This document shows positions 57,181-64,000 of a stretch of DNA of 64,000 bases, piece by piece. The stretch is from the NCBI RefSeq assembly GCF_905475395.1, contig NC_058339.1, positions 21,088,001 through 21,152,000 on the forward strand. Reading direction: 5' to 3'. The notes beneath the pieces are model-generated. The model was not told where the DNA came from. It worked only from the letters and a program-made list of their open reading frames with translations, and did no database searches. The first letter of the stretch is position 1. Every line of letters starts with the position of its first letter. The stretch comes from Chrysoperla carnea (taxonomy: Eukaryota > Arthropoda > Insecta > Neuroptera > Chrysopidae). A program made the translations under genes and the position numbers.

Positions 57181-60100
57181 TATGTCAGTTTGTTGAAAGC
57201 ATACGTAAATCATTTGCATCATTTAGATAATTGCGTCTGTCGTTTGTTAAGTACGTTCTACAGTCCACTAAAATAAAGGCAGTGAAGCAAAGAACTAACA
57301 TACTACTATATTAGATAGATACACTTTAGAAGGTAGGTACTACTTCATACTAAGTATTATTCACATTGAGTTTTATTTGATGTATAATTAAATGTGTTTT
57401 GTGTGTCAAAAAAAAAGAGACGTCTCATCATCATCCGTTCTAAAAGTGTATAAATATGTGTTTGGTTGTATGTAAATCAATCAAAATTATGAAAATCTGT
57501 TTATGTTAATATGTGAATTGTTTTTGTCGCATTAAGTATTTTTATACGTCTTACCAAAACTTTTATTTAATAATTTTTGTTTTTTAAATATGATATGAAC
57601 ACCACACATTGCTTAGGTATCACATATACGCCAAATCGATCATAATCGATGTAACCGTAAAGAAATATTAATGATTCATTTAGAGAACCTATCTTACCTC
57701 ATTTATTCCCCCAAATTACCACGCGCATTATAGGCTACGCCGACTTTAAAGACTCGAATGGTATCCTTCAACCCGCTTGTCTTCGCTTAGTCCTCCTCCT
57801 AAACATCAATTTGACTTCCGCTCACTTGAAAAATAACACGACCTTCTGTAAAGAATGACAAAAAAACTGAAACAGTAAACTTTTGTTTTGAACCATAAAC
57901 TTCATACATCATTTTTTCTTACTTCAAAATTGACCAAGTTTCATGAAAACTTTCAACCCTCATTTTAACCCCTTTAGGAGACGAATTTATCCTCAGTTAT
58001 CCTCAATCATGCATTTTGGGATTATGTTTCATATTGTTCGATTGGCGTTTAAGGAACTTACGGGAAAAAAGTGTCCAAATCGAATTTTTTTTAATTGTAT
58101 ACTATCTTGAAATATTTGTACTATTCTAATCGAAACAATGATCTAATAAGTATAGGGTTTGATTCCCATGCAAAAGGTTGTCCGATTAGAAACCCAAAAA
58201 TTTGAAAATTTTTATAAGAATACTTTTTAAGAGGAAAGCTTTTATCATACTAAAAATAATTTCTATCTTTGAGCCTCTACTGACTAAGATCCGTTGAAAA
58301 CTCCAATTGAATTTCCAAGTAGAGAACATTACATCAATATTTTTATGCAGTTACCTTTGTAAGTACAATGTGAATAGTTCCACATTGATGGAAAAAGCTG
58401 CAAGAGAAGACGTTCTTTTGCTTTACACTCATATCTGTTGTTTTAATATAATACAGGACCAGTTCTTTGAAAAGTTGTTAGATCCATAAAATAACGTCGT
58501 GGTGCCTCATTTATTCGCTTCTGCTTTGGAAGAAGCAGAAAAATATACCAATTTGCTTGACTAGAATGAGGAAAAAAATCCGAGAATTTCGTGCAGATTT
58601 ATTGAAAAAATTTTACGTTGAAACGTAGCATTCGAAAATTATATGTATAATAATTGCAAATGGCAAAAAGAAGTTTTCTAAGGAAATATGTCAATTTTCC
58701 GCATTTAAGAAGTATTTTAGAATTGTTCCATCAAGCGAAACTATGAAATTGTATACTGTGATGCCCGACAAAATATTCTTGTAAGGTTTGCGAATTGTCA
58801 AGTCCGATTAAGAGATAGAATTCATTTTCGTTTGTATGTGTTAATCAATTGATTGTATTTATGATTACAAGATTTTATTTGAAATACACTGAATTATTTC
58901 TAGAAAAGGTCGGACTCAAGGTACCAAATAACATTAGCGTGAACTCAGATTTATAATTAATAAACATGCAATTAAGTAAATAATAATTAGCAATATTTCA
59001 TATAAATATTATCATCATTATTCATATAAATATAATAGTGTAAACAAACAATAAAATGTAGTAATATTATATAACATGGATGTAAATTTTTGTAATAATT
59101 ACATAAATAAATAATTTTTGATATAACACTGATGTGTAATTAAATCAAACTGTTGTCAAATTATTACCCTTATAAAATATAAAATGAATTAAAAGTTAAA
59201 ATATATTATTATGGAATGACTATGAAAGATAAGAGCTTAATAGGTACTCAGTTACATTCACAGTTTCTAATGAAAATCATTCTGATAAAATAATAAGTAT
59301 GTTCAAGCAATATTTTGGCAATATACTGTGTTCTTAACGATAATTGTAAGAAACTTCAAAATTAACTTTCGTATTTATTCGTGTGAGGATTGTTTATTTA
59401 GAAAGTCGATTTTTTTGGTTTAATGTCTAATAAATTGGTTTTTTACTTTAGTTTAATTATTTTGACAAGCATGAATGAATGTCATAGAATTTTTAACTAA
59501 CTTTAGGTCGTTTGATAACAATTTCCAGCTTTAACAAATCCATTGAAATACCACGACAATCATAACTGTAACTTATTTATTTATTGTACATAGATAAGAG
59601 CTGACTGACCAGCTCTGTTCTAATACCTAACTGACTGACAGCTATAGCTGTTATTTATAAAATCAATCAATCAGCTTTAGTAAATTCATTACCACGTAAA
59701 ACATAACCGTTTCGATAGCATTTATCTGATCCTTGTTCTATCGTTCGCTTGACTGGCAGCAGTCTGTGTGTGTTCACACCTGCTATAACCAATCCTCAAA
59801 TGATCAGCTTGAGAAAATTCAACGATCCATCAGTAATACGATATAATCCACCCATCAGTAATACGATATGAAATAGATATTTAAATGGAGGAGGTGCAAG
59901 GAAGAGGTAGATTTAGTTAATGTTTTTAATCTTAAATTTTAAATATTTAAACTAAAGCACGCTTTTTTAATATGTGAACTAAAAAGTACAAAATAACTTT
60001 AATGATACCGTCAAATTCAACGGAAAAAAGGATTTGCTCGATATCTGTTGTATAAACTACAAAAATGCATATTTCGCATTGAATTTTTCATTATATATTT

Positions 60101-61081
60101 ACATTATATATGTTTTTATATTACTAAAATATAATACCAAGGAACCAAAAGTTCCTTGAAAGTATTCGGAAACATGTTTTGTTCATTTAAGAATAGAAGT
60201 GCTTTTCATATTTTTGCTACGAGAGATCTGAAATACAATTTAAATGATGGATTTGATCAATATGCAATTTCTATAAATTTTTTTGTTTATTTTGCTTATT
60301 TTTGGAAATATTTGTAATTAGATCTTCTTCTTGGTCAAAAACCCCCCTTTTCCACGTTCATCTGATTGTGTTGCCAACATGGCAATTCTTATTTAAAGCA
60401 ACGCTAAGTACAAACTAACTGGCTTTTAACAGAGAAAATGGAATTGTAGAAACGGTAAGAACAATCTGCCTTTTTGAAAATTTTAATGCAGGATGTGAAA
60501 TTTTAAGCGGTTGTAGGTGTTACATAATGTAGAGATGATACGAAATAATTCGAAACTGGTAACACTGATTGCAAATAGAGGTGATATTACCCGAAAAACT
60601 AGTAGGTGAAAACAATACAGATAAGTTCAGCGCATAAATAATTCTTAATTTAAATATAACTAATTATCTATTAATTAATTATTACTCGAACTTCTCTAAT
60701 GAAAAGTTAGCTCCTTGATAATAATAACAGTCAATGCATATAACAACTGTAATAGTATACATTCGTGGAGCATAGGATATAGTAAGTAGTACTAACTAAC
60801 GCTGAGAATGTCTAGTAATAGTAAATATATATAGCACACGGTAGAAGCACAGTTGTATGGAAGCAAAGCAAAGCAAAGCAGTTAGCAGTCAGTGTATATA
60901 CAAAGTCGTCGGTCATAAAAATGATTTGTCACTCCATAAAGACAAACCAAACAAATAGCAAAGACGACAACGACATTTACTTGCTGTTCATTGTCGGTCG
61001 TATCGTACGTATATAAATGTCTGTATGTATATGTTGAATAGATGTTAGTTTTTGTTCAGTCGATAATTCGGGACTATTTAA
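57181..61081. other. Long intergenic stretch, no gene supported
   Basis: A (GCAAA)n-like run (AGCAAAGCAAAGCAAAGCAG) lies at about 60864. At 57700-58020 a GC-richer segment with CCACGCGCATTATAGGCTAC resembles decayed retroposon sequence. The plus-strand open frame 58307-58489 has no recognisable motif. Nothing else was recognised. Confidence 0.35.
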
Positions 61082-61730
61082 GGATGTATGAGCATGGCAA
61101 CAATGTTTGATTTAAAGGCTAAAAATTTGTTTGTAGGTAGTCTTTTACTCAAAGAATATGTGGTTAAAATTTCAGCATAGGTAACCGGGCAAATTTTTAA
61201 GAAAAAAGTCATTAAAAATCGATATAAAATACATTGGCTCTTATGGAGGAATCTCAAAAAACGACATATTTTGGAAGTTTTTGATAATTTTCATTTGGAA
61301 TGAATGAAAACAAATTAAAAAAAAACTTTTTAATAGAAAGTAAACATATTAGCAATGAATTAGAAACGAAAAAAACTAAGTGTCACCGTCCATATAAGGG
61401 ATGTAAGTGCAGGGTAGATTAAGGGTTGAAATTATTTTTATCTTATTTTCAACTTTGATGATGAATTTTGTTATAACTTCATGAATGTAGACGAAAAATA
61501 AGAATAAAGTTTTTCGATATGTGCATTGGTTTTCGAAATATCGAAAGCTAAAATAATTAAAATTATTAAACAAAATTTTCAATTTTCGATATTTTGAAAA
61601 TTAAGCCAGATATCGAAAAATTTTATTCTTACTTTTCGTCTTATATCGTCAAGGAATGATATAAATTTATCATCAAAATGGAAAATATCTATTTTTAAAT
61701 TTTTACCCCCACGCCCTCGCTCATACATCC
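61082..61730. mobile_element. TTAA-flanked 649-bp element, GGATGTATGAGC type
   Basis: TTAA (61078-61081) is followed by GGATGTATGAGC, and at the right end GCTCATACATCC is followed by TTAA (61731-61734). The 12-base inverted repeats are exact. No open frame of note is inside; an AAACTTTTTAATAGAAAGTA block is shared with the truncated copy at 1736-2264. The layout matches that of 13529-13842 although the two are otherwise unrelated in sequence. Confidence 0.8.
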
Positions 61731-61789
61731 TTAAGAGGGTAAATTACCAGTCTAAAATTGAGAATTAGCTTGCGATCGACCAGTTTCTT

Positions 61790-62010
61790 TCATTATAAGT
61801 TTAAATTTACTTAAAAACTGGTTTTATACTTCAAATGTTTCGGCTAGGAACCCTAAATTTGCAATTGAAAAAAAAAAAAAAACTTAGAACGCTTTCCATT
61901 ACATTAACTTTCAAAAAAATTAAAATCAGTTCATCCGTTTAGGCACTACGATGCCAAAGACAGACAGACGCACACATAGCGGTCGGTTTTTAGTTCGGAG
62001 GTTAAAAATA
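61790..62010 (-). repeat. Dispersed repeat family B (copy 7)
   Basis: AAACTTAGAACGCTTTCCAT, TTCATCCGTTTAGGCACTAC, GATGCCAAAGACAGACAGAC and GTTCGGAGGTTAAAAATAAA follow the family order. Confidence 0.65.
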
Positions 62011-64000
62011 AAGTTAACATTGCATAAATATTTTATTTCTGTCATTGATTTTACTTTAATCAATTTTCACTGAAGATAAATCGCTCAAATTTACGAAATT
62101 TTAAGTCAAAAACCGAATATCTGAATTATATTCGCAACAAGAGATGTAATTTAAACAGGAAGATTATGAATCGACGTAAGATTATGTCTGTGGCAGTACC
62201 AGAGTCATTTTGATTGCTATCTAGCGTAATCTCACGCTGTAATAAGTCGCTAACTTTGAACAGAACAATTAAACTCGATTATTAGTTATTGTAGCGTCTA
62301 CTATTATTACAAGTTCATGAACACGAAATGTATTGGAACTAAAACACACCTATCCGAGATGATCGAAAAGCATCGAGGTTTTTTTTTAATAAGCACTTCC
62401 TATTTTCTTAAAGCAATTAGAATTCAAATGAATTAGGACAGAAGCTTCGCTTGCGTTGAGCTTTTGATACAATCCATAATTATCAGCCAGAACATATCTT
62501 ATATATGTTGAATGAATGTTGTTACTTCTAGTTCTATCATCATATCATAACTGTAGAAAGTATAATAGTTTGCCTTACTACCATCATATCTCTAACTCAA
62601 GCTCACTATGTTGCTTGCCTTGCTTGGATGGTGTGGTTATAAATTATTATTTATTAAATTAATCTCTAGAGGACTTTACTGTTCGCATACATTAATTTTA
62701 ATTAGTAAAATACAGTTAGAGTCCAAAATGAAGGAGGTTAAATATATATATATCTTATATATTATTTCACTAGCCGGTTTTTCTGCCACATATCGATATC
62801 TTCCTTAATTTTTTTTATCAATTTCCATGATTTATCTCTCATTTTAAAGCTTATCGTTCTAGCTAATGATGAAAAATAGACTCACGGTCTAAAAATTAGG
62901 AAAAAATAGGCTAAAAAAATAATATTAATAATAATTTTGTTCATTATGTAATTTGTATATCATATCTGTAATAAAATTGCCTATAAACAAACTGAAAATA
63001 AATTACTCTTAATATATTATTTCTCTAGCCTGTTTTTAGCTACGAGTACCGTTAAATGGAAAATTCCGTACGAGTAGAGCTAGTATGTGTATATTATTAT
63101 AAGAACATTATTATACAAATATATACACACATGGACTGTCCTAAATAGATATGTCTGTCTGTGGGGCTACCATTCTAGATAAATGTCGATTGGTAGTTGA
63201 ATGGTCGAAATTATGTTTTATAATTATTATAGTAGAGTGAAATTACGCCTTGTGTATGGATTAAAAGTTCGAGCAGTGAAACTTTGGGGTTTTTCTTTTC
63301 ACATCAAAATAAGTATTTTTTGAAATTTTTTACTTTCCCGGAGTGGTGCAACATGTTTAAAAAACAAAATGGCGTCAAAAATGAAATTTTTTTCAGAAAT
63401 TTTATCATTTTTATTTTATATTCGCAAAAGGAGACATCGGTGCATATCCAAATTTGGTAGGTTTGTAGTCCATGTTAAGAACTACTCCTCATAATTTTTT
63501 GGTGGGGTTTCGTTCCTTCCCCTCCCAGTTATATATATATGTATACATACATATGGTAAAACTGTTCATTTGACTATAACTTGAAAAATATTCGATTGAT
63601 TTTAATGAAACTAATATCAATAGTAGGTTTTATTACTTACAACTTTCAGTTAAAATTTTAGCGAAATCCGTTAAATAGTTCGGCCAAAATTTCCAATTTA
63701 GGGAATTGTTTAAAATGGCTGCCATTTTATGCCATTTTGTCCTACGAGGTTAAATTTTTTTTTAAATTGTAGCATTTTTTATTATCTTTCGATTTTATAA
63801 TAAGTGGCTTACCCGTAAAATGACTCCTTGATCCATATTTTTGCGAAAAACGGAAAATTTAACACTTTCTGGAAATAATTGTTTGGGGGGTGTATGGACT
63901 GGCTTTGGGGGGTGTTTTTTGCTTTGGCATGAGAAAACTATTTTTAAAAGAGGTCTATATGGTTTAAAGCAAAATTTTTAAGTTTTAACCCCCGCGCTGT
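62011..64000. other. Right edge, repeats suspected but no gene
   Basis: The short frame at 62608-62808 (MLLALLGWCGYKLLFIKL start) is hydrophobic but otherwise unrecognised and is not supported as a gene. From about 63290 on, the sequence has the feel of a retroposon body (GGAGTGGTGCAACATG, GAAATCCGTTAAATAGTTCG). It ends TTAACCCCCGCGCTGT, which resembles the first bases of family B, cut by the window edge. Confidence 0.35.

Noticed and set aside
58150-58185. tRNA-like B box (GGTTTGATTCCCATGC)
   Set aside because: No A box at a suitable distance and no cloverleaf; one mismatch to the B-box consensus is expected by chance in this length.
61000-61066. Possible promoter with a TATATAAAT box and a TCAGTC initiator
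   Set aside because: The spacing is about 45 bases, longer than usual, and no gene follows; a TTAA element begins right after.
62608-62808. Hydrophobic 66-codon open frame as a possible small membrane protein
   Set aside because: No conserved motif, AT-rich codon content equal to the surroundings, and no splice or start context that supports it.

Overview
The window is an AT-rich stretch of a nuclear insect genome. Genes are sparse and split by introns with GT-AG junctions, and most of the remaining DNA is old transposable-element material. The insect assignment rests on the Polycomb-type chromodomain protein, whose chromodomain reads like fly Polycomb, and on the repeats (hAT, piggyBac-like, mariner-like, Helitron-like, Ty3/gypsy and an R1/Jockey-like LINE). 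The order or species cannot be fixed by reading alone.

Three cellular genes are supported. (1) At 967-1185 on the minus strand is the first coding exon of a gene that runs off the left edge; its product is not recognised. (2) At 17449-20568 on the plus strand is a complete three-exon Polycomb (CBX) gene of 430 codons, with an N-terminal chromodomain and a C-terminal Polycomb box. (3) At 30605-38651 on the minus strand is a complete thirteen-exon TBC1D9-type gene of 1146 codons, with two GRAM domains, a RabGAP TBC domain with both catalytic fingers, and an EF-hand. The exon lengths of genes 2 and 3 sum to multiples of three and every splice phase joins, so the models are internally consistent. 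The two genes act in unrelated processes (chromatin silencing and membrane traffic) and are not linked functionally.

Left part (1-17 kb): a palindromic MITE, the partial gene, copies of several dispersed repeat families, a decayed gypsy gag-pol fragment (9.4-10.4 kb), a Helitron-like open reading frame (11.95 kb), a TTAA-flanked short element (13.5 kb) and a 155-bp tandem repeat (15 kb). Middle part (20.6-30 kb): a 600-bp MITE, a nested stack of elements at 23.9-25.2 kb that includes a clean TTAA-flanked piggyBac-like MITE, a mariner remnant and a small hairpin MITE. The TBC1D9 introns hold a LINE RNase H fragment, a hAT MITE and dispersed repeats. Right part (39-64 kb): a 316-bp tandem satellite, a hAT element with intact 8-bp target duplication (45.3-46.4 kb), a 1.7-kb foldback element with arms of about 450 bp (50.8-52.5 kb), further repeat copies and a TTAA-flanked 649-bp element (61.1-61.7 kb).

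No convincing new multi-gene system is visible. The most unusual structures are the long-arm foldback element, two families of TTAA-flanked elements whose inverted repeats begin with GG instead of the piggyBac CCC, and an eight-copy dispersed repeat family (called family A here) that carries an internal near-palindrome and an inverted ATACCATGTA motif. Boundaries of diverged repeats are by eye and approximate.
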